Positions 21,462 through 33,322 of a stretch of DNA of 64,000 bases are shown here, piece after piece. The position numbers and the translations under genes are program-made. Origin of the DNA: Ovis canadensis (lineage: Eukaryota > Chordata > Mammalia > Artiodactyla > Bovidae); contig NC_091246.1 of assembly GCF_042477335.2 (NCBI RefSeq), positions 254,247,501 to 254,311,500 of the forward strand, read 5' to 3'. Below the pieces are notes generated by a model, which saw only the letters and a list, made by a program, of their open reading frames with translations, made no database searches and had not been told where the DNA came from. Numbering within the stretch: position 1 is the stretch's first letter; each line of letters starts with the position of its first letter.

Positions 21462-21632
21462 AACCAGGGGAGGGGGCGGGGAGGGTGCAGGGAGGGGAAG
21501 GGGTGGGGAGGGGAGGGGGAGAAGAGGGGAGGGGAGGGAGTGGGGAGGGAAAGGGTGGGGGAGAGGAGGGAAAGGGTGGGGGAGGGGAGGGAAGGGGTTG
21601 GGGAGGGGAGGGGAGGGGAGGCGAGGGCCAGG
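21462..21632 (+). repeat. GGGGA-type polypurine block
   Basis: About 170 bases almost entirely G and A, with repeated GGGGAGGGG. The transcript strand is therefore a long C/T tract. G-quadruplex formation on the plus strand is possible. Confidence 0.95.
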
Positions 21633-21929
21633 AGAGGTGAAGCCTACACAGTGAGGATTATTCCAGGGCAGAACATGGTGACTTTCCTCCTTTCTGTTTT
21701 TTCCTTTTTTTTTTTTCTTATAAAGAACAGATCTTGGGTGGAAGCCCACGACTCTAGATGTTGGCTAGAACATGGGCATGGAATCAGACCTGCTGTTAAA
21801 TCTCCTTTTCTCAGTAACTTCCCAGGCTGGCGCCTCCGCCTCCCCATTTGTAGGTGGAGTCTGTCATAAAGGTTGTAGGGACTTCTGGGTGAGGGAGGGT
21901 TTAGTACAACCCCAGTTCTTCATACAGCC

Positions 21930-22300
21930 TCCTTCATCCACCAGATGTTCTGGAGACCCTATGATATGCCTGGCGTGGGTCTAGATGCTGGGAATATAGC
22001 GGCGACCAAGATAAGCAAGGAGCCCACCCAGTTACGACAAATAAAGCTTACTCCCAGTAGTGTTAACCACTGCACAGAAAAATACCGAGACCCCTTTAAG
22101 ACAGGGCGGCCAGGGAAAATCTCCCTAGGAAGGAGCATTTATCAAACGTAGAGGAATCATACCTGGGACATGGGGTAGGGGAGAGAATACTCTGGGCAAA
22201 GGACGCAGCAAGCGCCAAAGCCCTGGGGCGGGACTGAACTTGCCGCGTTACTGGGTCTGTCGGGAGCGCTGGCGCAAGACACGGGAGGGAGAGGCAGTCA
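21930..22300 (+). mobile_element. L2-like LINE 3' remnant
   Basis: ATATGCCTGGCGTGGGTCTA, GATGCTGGGAATATAGCGGC and AATCTCCCTAGGAAGGAGCA match forward L2 3' sequence. Confidence 0.7.
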
Positions 22301-23540
22301 GGGCCGCGTCACCCCAGGCCTCAGGCAGCCCTGAGGACCCCGGTGGAGAGTTAGACTGATTTAAGTGAGGGCGGGGCCGGGCCTGCTCAGTGACCAGCTC
22401 AGGTTCACCTGGGGAAGAAGCTGGGGGTGAGAGCTATGTGGCGGCAGGCAGGGACGCTGGGCCTCGCTCGGGCTCAGCACGTGAGAATTGGCAATAAGGC
22501 CCTCTGTTTCTTATGCCGCAATCGCCCCAACCCTGGCTCCGCCCCAGGTCCATCCCAGCTCAGACCACCAGAGGTTTCCTGCCGAGATAGAGAAGCTGGG
22601 GCCAGGGGTCTCCACCAGGGAGCCCGGGGGAGCCAGGCTGGTGAGCTCGGTGCGCACCCCGATCGGGACGCAGGGCCCCGGCGGGCAAGACTGCGAGCTG
22701 GCTGACGAGATGGCGCTTTCTGAGCCTGGCCCCCACGGCAGGGCTTTGCAGCCAGGTGGGGCGGCCCAGTGGGCCGGGGTCCAAGTCCAGGGTCCTGACG
22801 GGGCCTGAGGGCAGAAGCTACAGCTCCTCTGAGGTGGGAACGTGTCATGTCCATCGGAGTGGGGGTTCCCGGGGGCGGGGCCAGGGAGGGTCTTGTATCA
22901 GGCCGGGGGCAGGGAGGGGGTCTCATATCAGCCTGGGGGTGAGGAGGGGTCTGCTATCAGGCCAGGCACGCTCAGAGGCCAGGCAGCACCTCCCCCCTTT
23001 TCAGACTGGGGGCTCAGACTAGGGCCTTCTGCGGGGGCGTTTTTCTGCTCCTCCTTCCACAGCAGCCCTCCCCAGCCCCAGAGAAGGCCCCGGGCCTGGA
23101 GGCTCGGCCAGGGAGCCCCAGGGATGGAGGGGGAGGCCCAGCGCCCCACAGCCTCCAGAAGGCCGGCTCCGTCCATGCGGTGCGGGGCAAGGAGGGGAAC
23201 GTCCATGTCTCTGGCCTCTCACTCAGCCCCGGCAGCGCTGGCCGGAAGCTCCTTTCTCCAGAGGAGCTCTTCTTCAACGAGAGAACCCCTTTCGGTGGGG
23301 TGGGAGGTTATCTTCCCGGAGCAGCCCGCGCTCAGCGTTCCTGAAGGCCCAGACCCAGGCAGGGCACAGGGTTCCAACAGGAGACCCCTCCACCAGCAGA
23401 GGCGCCAGAGCCCCATCGCAGATGAGACTCTGTGGCCAGATCCACAGTGCCACCTAGAGAGGCAGACGGGGAAAGGGGCAGGGCAGCTGGACGGAAGGGG
23501 CCCCCAGCAGGCTTTGTCTGCAGACTCCTCTGAAAACCAG

Positions 23541-23583
23541 CACGCACACACTCACACACAGACACACACACACACAGACACCA
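23541..23583 (+). repeat. Degenerate (CA)n tract
   Basis: CACACACTCACACACAGACA followed by CACACACACACAGACA. Confidence 0.9.
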
Positions 23584-24845
23584 ACAGGAGGGGGGTGCGT
23601 GCTCACACGCGCGCTGCGAGACTGCTGCCTGGCTCCTGAAGGGAGGTCAGAAGCACTTCCTGACTCCGAAAAAGCCAGACTGCACTGCAAGCGCAGAGAG
23701 ACCTGGGCCCACGGAAAGCTGCCCCTGACTTTGCAGCCAGTCAGCCCTGCACGCTGCTGTCGGAATCTAATTAAAAGGGAAGTCAGCAGCGGAAATCCAG
23801 ACTCATTTCTCCAGAGGTGTAACAAGTCTGTCTCCAGGCCCAAAGGGCTTTGCCTGAGGCCTGTGCAAGCCTGCCAGGTCCAGTGGGGAGGCAGGGCAGG
23901 GGCGGGGTGGGGGCAGGGATGGGCAGGAGCAGCGGCATCCCCAGCCCCCACCTCACTCCTCGGTCACCTCCGCCCCCCCAGCACCCCTGCCCTCACCAGC
24001 AGCCTGCTGGGGGAAGCTGGGTCTGGGTGCCCTGGCTGGGCCTCCTGGGCACACGGGGCAGGGGTGGCTGGCACCCTGGCACCGTGGGTCCCCAGGGGGC
24101 TGAGGGCGCTGAGTGCAGCACCCCTGGGTGGCAGGGGCTCAGTGCTGAGAGGCACACACCTCATTTTGTTTCCCAAACATTCTGTGTTTGGAGACAGGAG
24201 CTCAGAAATCCTTCCCCGGGAGGCAGCCAGGCTATCCACCAAAGCTGGATGAAACGCTACCCACCTGGCACCCTGAGTCCAGGCCGTGGCTTCCCCTTCT
24301 CACCTCTAGACCCCTCCTCTAATTTCTGGCCAGTCTGGGGGGGGCCAGAAGTGGGGCGCTACCTTACCATCTACGAGGCCTCTACCCGCCTTGTCCCTGA
24401 AGAAGGTGCCTGGCCCACCTGCACGACCAGCCCAGCCATGCCCCTCCTCTGGGCCCCAGGAGGCCCAGCACTTCCTGCCCACGGGCCCTGCGTTCCGGGC
24501 TATTTACCGGCTGCCTCCCTGGCACCGGGAGCTGCTCCGTTAGCGTGAGAGTCTGGACCAGAAGTCTGCACACAATGGCCCTCGGGCTACACCAGCCTGA
24601 CACCTGTTTTGGTAAATCTAGTCTTATAGGAACATGCCCACATAGAAAAGAATCCATTCACGCAGGCTGGGAACTGTGCCCTCTGACTACACAACCTCGG
24701 TCCTTAAGGACAAGACGAGCCACAAAGAAACCCTGAGCTCTACTAAGCAGGCTGGGTGGTGGTGCTGGAGCAGAACAGCGATCCTGAAGCCACACTGTAT
24801 GGCTGAGGCACACTCTGTCATCAGGAGCCAGGGCCAGCGGCGGAG

Positions 24846-25050
24846 CTGCCCAGCTGGCGGCAGTGGCAGAGTCTGCCTGCCAGCGCAGGAGACGCAAGAG
24901 ATGAGGCTTAGATCCCTGGGTCGGGAAGACCCCCTGAAGGAGGAAAGGCAACCCACTCCAGTCTTCTTGCCTGGAGAATCCCATGGACAGGGGAGCCTGG
25001 CGGGTACAGTCCATGTGGCTGCAAAGAGTTGGACTCGACTAAGCAACACG
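24846..25050 (+). mobile_element. Bov-tA-type SINE
   Basis: AGAGTCTGCCTGCCAGCGCA, GGCAACCCACTCCAGTCTTC and GAGTTGGACTCGACTAAGCA; full-length-like. Confidence 0.92.
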
Positions 25051-25906
25051 GGGGGCGAGGGGGGGCGCGTGAGAGGCGGCAGGAGAGCTCTGTGACCTTG
25101 GATTTGAATTAGAGGTATCAGTATGAACTTGAGAATTTTTTTTCCCTGGCCCTGTGCACTAACAATGTCTGGAAGCAATGACACCCCAACAGCAGTGAGC
25201 ACACCCCCTCCTGGTTTCTAAATACCATCCCACACAAAAGGGAAACAGGCAGGGCGCCCTGGAGAAATGGTGACTGGGGCAGGGGAAGAGCCAGGTGAGC
25301 ACAGAGCGTCTTCAGAGGCAGAAAGCAAGGGGGTGACCAAACAGTGGAGGGGAGCATCCGAAGGACCCAGGAGCCGGCACAAGGGTGCCTCGTGGCCGAA
25401 TCTGAGACCGTTTGAGCATCAAAAATAGTAACCGTGGCCCTGGATGAAAGCTCAGCCGGCCTTAAAAATAATCTGTGCATTTGAAGTGGTAGTCAAGGGG
25501 GGTAGTTACGTGGGGTGAAGGACAATCCTCTTTAAAGAGAAGTGTGCAGTGAAAATTCGCTGAGGAACAGGGTATTCTCCCATTTTTGCTAGAATTATCC
25601 ACAGTAATTATAAAGGGAAGCTGGTACCTTGATGACAGGGACACCTGGCAGAGCCCACCTCAACCAAGAGACCAAGGATGGGACCAGCCTACACCCTCCC
25701 CGCCTCCCAGCAATGTGACGGGAAAGCCCTGCCTCCCTGCAGAGAACCTGGCCAAACGCTCCCACCTCATCAGGGCGGAACCGTGGGGCAACTCCAGCTG
25801 GTGGGACCTTGGACAAGACACGGGCTTGGACTTCTCAAAAAAGTCACTCTCGCGGAGACCACACACAGGAAAAGGGGGGGAGCTGCCCTAGATTGAAAGG
25901 AGACGA

Positions 25907-26185
25907 GGGCTTCCCTTGTGGCTCAGGGGTGAAGAATGCGCCCGCCGAGGCAGGAGAACAGGTTCGATCCTTGATTCGGGAAGGCCACACATGCTTCAGA
26001 GCAACCAAGCCCGAGAGCCTCAACTACCGAGCCCACGTGCCCCAGAGCCCGTGGTCAGCAAGCAGAGCCGCCGCCCCGGAGAGACGCCCGTGCCGCCACA
26101 GAGCCCCCGCTCCCACAGCTAGAGAAAAGCCCAGCATGGCAACGAAGGCCCAGGGCAGCCAAAGGGAAATGAACACATAACGCCA
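25907..26185 (+). mobile_element. CHR-type artiodactyl SINE
   Basis: GGGCTTCCCTTGTGGCTCAG, GGTTCGATCCTTGATTCGGG, CAACTACCGAGCCCACGTGC and the A-rich tail CACATAACGCCATTTAAAAAG fit the CHR-2-like structure. Confidence 0.85.
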
Positions 26186-26459
26186 TTTAAAAAGCAAAAG
26201 GAGACAAAAGAACTACGGCCGTCAGATGCAACACGGGATTCCCAGCCGGCTGCTGGAGGTGGCGACGCGGAGCGGCTGTGGAAGGTGCTTTGGGGACAAA
26301 CTGGGAAAATGGGTCCCTGGGCAGCAGATCCATGCGAGGTTCCCGGGCGCGATAATGCTCTTGAGGCTAGGGAAGAGGGCCCTGCTGAAGTATTTAGTGT
26401 GACGGGTGAAGACGTCTGCGACTGGCTTCTTGATGATTTCGTCCCAAACGGTGCGTGTG

Positions 26460-26905
26460 TTTACGTATGATGTGGGGTACATGCGTCAGAGCCTACCGTA
26501 CAGGGTGAAGTAAGGCGGAAAGAGAAAGACAAATGCCACATATTAGCGCCTGCCTGTGGAATCCAGAAAGACGCTACTGGTGGACTGTTTGCGGGGCAGC
26601 AGAGGAGACGCAGACATAGGCATGGATTTGTGGACACGGCAGTGAAAGGCGAGGGTGAGACGGATGGAGACGTGGAAACACACACACCCCATACGCAAAT
26701 GAGACAGCCGGCAGGCTGAGCCCAGCGCTGGGACCATCCCAGCCCCTGGGCTGGGATGGCGGGGGAGGCAGGGTGGGTGGGGGGAGCTTCCAGATGGAGG
26801 GGGCACGCGTACAGCTGAGGCTGATTCATGTTGCTGTGTGGCAGGAATCAGCATGATATTGTAAAGCAATTATCCTCTGATAAAAATTGAAAAATAAAAG
26901 TTGTG
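26460..26905 (+). mobile_element. Artiodactyl L1 LINE 3' end (probable)
   Basis: AAGTAAGGCGGAAAGAGAAA, CTGATTCATGTTGCTGTGTG and ATATTGTAAAGCAATTATCC before an A-rich end resemble the common artiodactyl L1 3' tail. It is CpG-decayed and lacks coding sequence. Confidence 0.65.
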
Positions 26906-29900
26906 TGGGGGTGGGGGGAGTTATTAAAAAAAACAAAAAAAAAAGGCTGGCAGCTGGAGGGGAGGGCCCGGGACTGCCTCACGGCTCCAGCCCGTCTCCA
27001 CGGGGTGACTGGGTCTCCTCTCTCCATCGTCATGGAGCTGGGAGAACCTGCCTAGGGTGCCGGCTGGTTCACGGGACACAGCCAGCGGGCCGTGAGCACC
27101 CCATGCACAGGGCTATGGGCAGGAGCGGGCAGGCAGCAGGGACGGGGACGGGGTCCCACGGCCACCCCTCTCCCTGCGGCCGCTGCAGACCGCTGCTCAG
27201 AGGGTCTCAGGTGAGCAGTCCCATCCCAGACAGGGCTGACACAGCCCAGCCGCTCCCTGCACAATTTGTGCGCCTCCAGGTGACGCGTCTGGGCCTGTTT
27301 CCATAAATTCCCAGGGTGAGCAGCTCAGCACTCCAAGTCGTTAGGGCTGAGAGCACGCCACGAAGCCAGGAAGGGGGCTGGGGGCTCTGGGGGCCGAGAG
27401 CTACGGAGGAAAAGCAGGAGGCAGGCAAGGCTTCTGCCCACTGAGCGCGACTGTCCGCGCCCTGCAGGGCACTTCATCTCCCCGGAGGTCTTCATGGAAG
27501 AAGAGGGAAAGAACCCAGGATGGGACAGGGTGAGCCCAGGCAATCCACTGGGCAGGGCGGGGGCGTGGGGCTGTCCCCCACACCCTCCTGCCGAGTGCCC
27601 CGCAGGGCGTGGGCCTGAAGGGGTCCTTTCCTCCTGGTCCCCACTCGCCTGGGAGGTCCGGTCATGGGCCCAGAGACCACCCACGGAGCACCGACCAGCA
27701 CCTCCCCAAATCGCTTCCACTCAGGGGGCTCAGTGCCCCCTACAACCCAGGAGGACGGCATCACCTTCCACCCTCTCCTAACAGGCATGTCTGAGGCTCT
27801 GAGAAAGCTGTGGGATCAACTCCGCCAGGGGACACCCCGGGATTGAGACCAGAGGTCACGTTCGGAGCCGCTGCACTGAGCGGCCAGAGGTGGTCTTTTA
27901 AAAGCAATTAGCACACAATACTCTTCCCTTATCTGTCTTACTCTTACCAACACTGCACAGCCGAAAAAAACAAATTGAGAGGCTGAGTGCCGTTCACAGA
28001 GGTGCAGTATTCAGAAAATTTGGGGGGAAAGCCAGGATTCCAACTCAGGGTGCCACACTCACCCCGGTATGCCCAGACAGGCCCCAGCTGTAGCACTGGG
28101 AGTCCAACACCTTGTCTGGACAAAATGGGACAGCTGGTCACCCATTTACAGGACTCCACAGCATACACCTGACCTCCATGGACAGACACCTTTTGGGGGC
28201 CTCGTCCAAAGCTTAACACTCTGCTTCCAGAATCTGACCTGATCAAGACCAAGGGATCCTGTGCCAGGAGGGAGGCTTATGGCGTGCCTGCACCTCTGCC
28301 TTTTACCAGCAAGTCCATTAAAGCCTCTGGGTCTCAGTTTACTCATCTGTAAAGTGGGGACGAGGCCATTCCTGTCTAACAAGACTTCAGCAAGTGCCGG
28401 GGTCTCCTGGCTCAGGGCCACCCCAGAACCTACAAGGGATAGAGTGATGGACGACATCCCTGCCCCCAGACCAACAGCCAGTCCCAAACTTGTCTTTAAC
28501 AAGCCATTTTCGAATTGACTGTGTAAAAATCTGGTGTGCATGGTACATTTTTCTAGAAAGATGATCAATAGTTTTTGCCAACATCTCCAAAGAGTCTGTA
28601 AACCACTCACCCTCCAAAGTTAAAAATTCCTGCAACAGAGGTGCCTTCATCACGAAGCACATAAGGAGGCGGGTGCAGACTCCCTTTGCCACCGTGGCCT
28701 CACCCAGAGCGAGACCCACAGGAAGCGGCCCCTGCAGGAAGGCTGTCCCGCTGCCGCCAAAGCAACGTTCTGTCTTTATAAACAGAATCAACCTCAACGT
28801 CCGGTGATAAATCACAGTGAAAGTGAACGACAACAATGGACAAAAACCAACAAAGCGAAAACCACTAACGCAAACTGAAATCCACCCGCGAAGCGAGAAA
28901 ACGTCTCAGAGCAAGAGCTGCAGGTACTCTCCTCGTTGGTCCTATCTAATCTCCTTTTGTTCCTTCAATTATAGATGCCGGCGCAGCGCAGAGGCAGAGG
29001 AGGGAGCCGGGACCAGGTGAAGACTGGCCCCTGCTGTGCCCGGCGCCGGAGCTGCTGTCAGCCGGGGAGGCCAGACCAGGACTCAGAGGGGCAGCGATGT
29101 CCCAGAAGCGCGGGGCTGAGCACACGCCTGACTCACCTCTGCTGGGACGTCTGCGGCCAGAGCATGTCTCGTCACTGTCTCCTGCCTGTCTCTCCCCCAT
29201 CTTCACACTGAGAAGGGGGGCAGTGAGGGGACCACGGGTCACAAAGAGCGGGATGTGACTGAGCGGGCTCAATCGGAGGACCACTGCAAAGGTTCCACAG
29301 GCTCCTCCTCACTAAGAGCCTGGACCAGCCTCTGGGTGAGTCTCCATCAGCCTTAACCCACGGGGAGCGGGAGAGGGCTGCCTGTCACCCTGGGAGCCCC
29401 TCACCACAGCTGCACCGGGGGGCTGGTCCGAGAGGGTGGGGCCGCTGCCGGAGCGGGAGCAGGCGTGGAGGCTGGAGCCGCCGCGGCAGAGGGAGCTCGG
29501 GTGGCCAGGCCGGAACAGGGCGAGGCGTAAGGAAGCTCCCTTCCAGAAAGGTCCACCATGGAGGCCTGGCTTTGATCCCAGCCCCGAGGGACGGATGGCA
29601 TTGCGCCCGCCTGCCCTGCCCAAGCCAGTCCACATGGCGCTAATCCAGACCCCTCCTTCACAGGCCCGCACTCGGCACCCACGGCACCTGCTCAACCCAC
29701 GGGCCCCTGCTCAGGACAGCCTGGACCCCAGGGCCCCCGGGCTCAGTACAGAAGGTGAGCGGGCCCTACCAGGGAGCGTCCCGCCCTCCCGCGGGTGAGG
29801 CTCCGGGAAGGACCGTGCCTCAGACCACATGCAGACCCACACCCTGGACACAGGGGTCCCGAGAGATCAGGATGCACACTGACCGAGGCGAAGCCGGACC

Positions 29901-29937
29901 CGTCCCGAGGGGGCTGGATGGGGGAGCAAGGGGACCA

Positions 29938-30060
29938 GGGCTTCCCGGGTGGCTCAGCAGGTGGAGAGTCCGCCCGCAGTGCCGGAAAGTGCAGGGGACA
30001 CGGGTTCCATCCTCGGGTCAGGAAGATCCCCTGGAGGAGGGCACGGCCCATCACCTCCTG
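29938..30060 (+). mobile_element. Bov-tA-type SINE fragment
   Basis: GGGCTTCCCGGGTGGCTCAG followed by GTCAGGAAGATCCCCTGGAG; the 3' half is diverged. Confidence 0.85.
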
Positions 30061-30164
30061 GGGGGTCCCTGTGACCCTGAGGAGGTCCTGCATTCACCAC
30101 AAAACGAAGGCTGACTCCTCACCGGGCAGGACTTGGGAGTTTTATTTGCATCTCGATGCCGAGT

Positions 30165-30265
30165 CCTGAGGCAGGTTCTATAATTTTCTCCCCATTTTAG
30201 AGGTGGGGAAACTGAGGCAATTGGTAGTGGAGCCAGGGACTGGAACCAGCCAGCCAGCTCCCGAA
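30165..30265 (-). mobile_element. MIR SINE fragment
   Basis: CCCCATTTTAGAGGTGGGGA followed by AACTGAGGCAATTGG. Confidence 0.65.
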
Positions 30266-30597
30266 CGCACACTGAGCCACCGTCTAAGCCCACTCAGGCC
30301 ACGGCAGGGGCAGCAGGCGACGCCTCCTGAAGTCCCCACTGGGCAGACCCTCCCCACCCGGGCTTGCCAAGGCCCTCGCAGGACCAACCGTGTCCACCCT
30401 CAACACCGGGCACCAGCCCAGCCCCCTCCCCGTGTGAGCCCTCCTGCCCGGGCGTCCAGTCTCCACTGCGCTAGGGCCCAGCCTGAGGCCTGGCATCCCG
30501 TGGGTCCATCCATGGCGCGCTGTGTCTTTGCCAAATCCCAGGGCATTGGATACCCGCTCCTATGGTGTCGCCTCCCCTAATTATGCAGCAGGGCTGG

Positions 30598-30898
30598 GGG
30601 CGGCGGGGCGGGGGGAATAACCTGGGGGCGGGGGGGTGCGCCAGAGAGCTGAGTGCAGGGGTACAGCCGCTGACAGCCAGCGCCACTGGGGGACAGGGCC
30701 CGGGGGGAGAATAACCCTGGGGGGTGGGGGGCACGGGGTGCGGGAGAGCTGCGTGCAGGGGAACAGCCTCTGACAGCCAGCGCCGCTTGGGGACAGGGCT
30801 ACGGGGGAGAATAACCTCAGGGGCGGGGGGCGTGGGAGAACTGTGCGCAGGGGACAGCCTCTGACAGCCAGCACCGCTGGGGGACAGGGCCCAGGGGC
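30598..30898. repeat. Three-copy tandem repeat, 91-100 bp unit
   Basis: TGACAGCCAGCGCC-type cores start at 30671, 30771 and 30862, each with GGGGACAGGGC and a GAATAACC segment. Spacings are 100 and 91. Confidence 0.9.
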
Positions 30899-31779
30899 AG
30901 AGAGCCTCCCTCCAGCCACCGCCTTCCCTCGCCCGCCCGCCCGCCCGCCCGCCTCAGTCCCCAGGCTGCACTCCCGCCATCACCCCTGCCACCACCGCCC
31001 CCCACCTTCCCTCCACCGGCTCCCTTTTCTCCCTCCACGGATTCCTAGAACCTGTTCCCTCGGCCAACAGCATCAAACTACTTTTTATAAAACCATGAAA
31101 TCCTTCCCTCAACCTACATCTTTCAGGACAAGGGGAGACCAACTGTTAGAAGAAAGCCCTGCAATCTTGGTGAGAAGAAGGGGAGCTAGACCCCGGCCCC
31201 TAAGCTCCCCAAGCCCTGCCTGGCATCCTCGAGGCGGGTCCCCACAGCCCCAGACCTGAGGGCAGAGGCCACAACCACGGCCAGGAGCCCCTTTCGACCC
31301 CTCGGCGCCCTCCTAGGAAGGAAGCCCCCACAGAGTCCCCAGGCCCAGGCCTACACTCCATCCTCCATACGCGTCCTGAAAGGAAGTCCCTCTGAGCATC
31401 TAACCTCAGTCCTTCATGCTGCGAGAAAACACTTGCACTCCTTTGGAGTGCAACCTTTAGAAAACCTTTAGAATATCGATTTCTCAAGTTTCACCTGCCA
31501 ACTTTTAATTAAAGCAAAAAGAACAGGATGACAACAATAAACGATGACAGACACGTAAAAAAAATAATAATAATTAAACCTGCTGAACTGAGACAACTCT
31601 GTAGAGCAACAGGACCCCTGACCCAAAAGTCTGAGCGCCCTGAACACCAGGAGTCCGGCCTCGGAGGCCCCCTGGACACCGGGGGGCTTAGAGAATCTTC
31701 CCGCCCCTCACGCCAATTTGCATACCGTTACCCAAAAAGCCCTGCGCCTGCATTTCGCTTTTGCAAATTCCCACCCGTT

Positions 31780-31905
31780 TCATGTCATAAATAAGATAGG
31801 AGACGGAAAACTAATACAGCCCAGCGATGCATTATTCATGCCGCACCACACTGTTATGATAGATTTACAACAGCTAATACATGCAAACTAAGTTTGGGCA
31901 CTAAA
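31780..31905. promoter_or_regulatory. AT-rich, repeat-free patch; candidate regulatory element
   Basis: It contains ATGCATTATTCATGC (31827-31841), a POU-like site, plus AAGATAGGA and TGATAGAT (GATA-like). Function is inference. Confidence 0.3.
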
Positions 31906-32217
31906 CGTGAAAACTAAGGGTGGGGAAGGCGGGTGGGTGTGGGGATGCGCAGGGGGAGGTCTGGCGGCCGCTGGTGTCCAGGAAGCCAGGGAAGGTTCTT
32001 TGCTGGCGCGCCTTGGTGTCAACAGCCAGCACCCAGGTGCCGGGGAGGCAGACGGGCAGGCAGCGCTGGGCTTCTGGGCCCCCGGAGGCCGGAGTGCCAA
32101 CAGTGTGAAAGTGGGGAGGCGCCTTCCGCGGCCAGAGTGGAGCTCTGCAGCTGGCCGCTGACCCACCCCAGACGGAGCCCACCTCCCGAGAGAGACGCCC
32201 TCTGCCTGGGCTCCCTG

Positions 32218-32330
32218 GCATCCAGTGGCTCAGACCCTGTGCTTCTGATCCAGCAGGCGCAGGTTCAACCCCAGCTGGGGAAGATCCCATAGGCCACGTG
32301 GCATGGCCAAAAAAAGTTAAAAAAGGAAAG
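32218..32330 (+). mobile_element. CHR-type SINE fragment
   Basis: CGCAGGTTCAACCCCAGCTG, then GGGGAAGATCCCATAGGCCA and CATGGCCAAAAAAAG, a short artiodactyl tRNA SINE form with an A-rich tail. Confidence 0.75.
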
Positions 32331-33261
32331 GAAAAGAAATGCCTGCTATCTTCATAGCCCTTCACTGAGCATGCGTCAGCCTGCTCCCAGCCCCAGGAAC
32401 GTGGTGGGGGCTGTAGGAGCCCACCAGACATGGTCCTGTCCCATGGGGTCTCGATCGGTTAAGCTCCCACTAACCGTCCCCCAAAAGTCAGGCGCTGTGG
32501 AGCAGAGGAGCCTGCTGCTGGTGCTGTGGCTGCAGGTCACGAGGTGTGACCCAGTGCCCACGCAAGGTGGGGAGGAGGCGGTCCAGACAGGCTTCTGGGG
32601 GGCGGTGGGGTCGGAGCCTAATGGGAGACAGCTGCCCCCATCAATTCTCACGAGGGCCCTGTGGGGCGGGAGCCAGGCCCGGGGCCCAACTGGACGCAAC
32701 ACGCCTTGCGTCCCAGCACTTCCTCGGCAGGGCAGGGGGAGCCTCGACCCCAGGCCTGTTCTGCTGCAGCGGCACCCAGGAGGGACTGGGAAGAAGGGGG
32801 CGGCCAAGGCCGGCACGGGGCAGGCCGGGGGCACAGCTGTGCCCCTGCAGAGCCCCTCTGCCCTTCGCTGGTGGCCGCTGTCGAGTGGGACCCGCCCCTG
32901 CCCACCTCCAGACCCTCTGCCCCATCCCTTCCCCGGGCCCCTTCCTGCCTCTTCCACTGCGGCCTCCCTCCCCGACCTGCGTCCTCCAAGGCCCAACTCC
33001 TCCCAGGGCGCTTTCCCAGCTAGCCCCAGGGCCCCAGGCTGCCTCCCAACCAGATTTTCAACATCTGGCCCCAAAAGAACATGTAAGGCAGCGGGCGGCC
33101 GCGCTGCCGACCTGCCCTGGGTTGTGGGGCGGTTTTGCAAATGCTCAGCAGCACTGACTGAGAGGTTGGCATGGACACGGCCCTGGGAAGCTCTGGTGGA
33201 CAAGACAGGCCGTGGGCCTTCCCCAGGGCCAGTGCCCAGGACTCTGTGCCCCCAGTGCAGC

Positions 33262-33322
33262 GGGCATGGGCTCAATCCCTGGTCAGGGAACTAAGATCCT
33301 GCCAGGAAAAAAAAAAGAAAGA
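33262..33322 (+). mobile_element. CHR-type SINE, short fragment
   Basis: GGGCTCAATCCCTGGTCAGG followed by GAACTAAGATCCTG and an A-rich run. Confidence 0.7.

Noticed and set aside
32371..33294. A ~300-codon plus-strand frame and an overlapping ~300-codon minus-strand frame
   Set aside because: GC-rich DNA with few TA-containing stops; low-complexity peptides without recognisable domains, overlapping on both strands.
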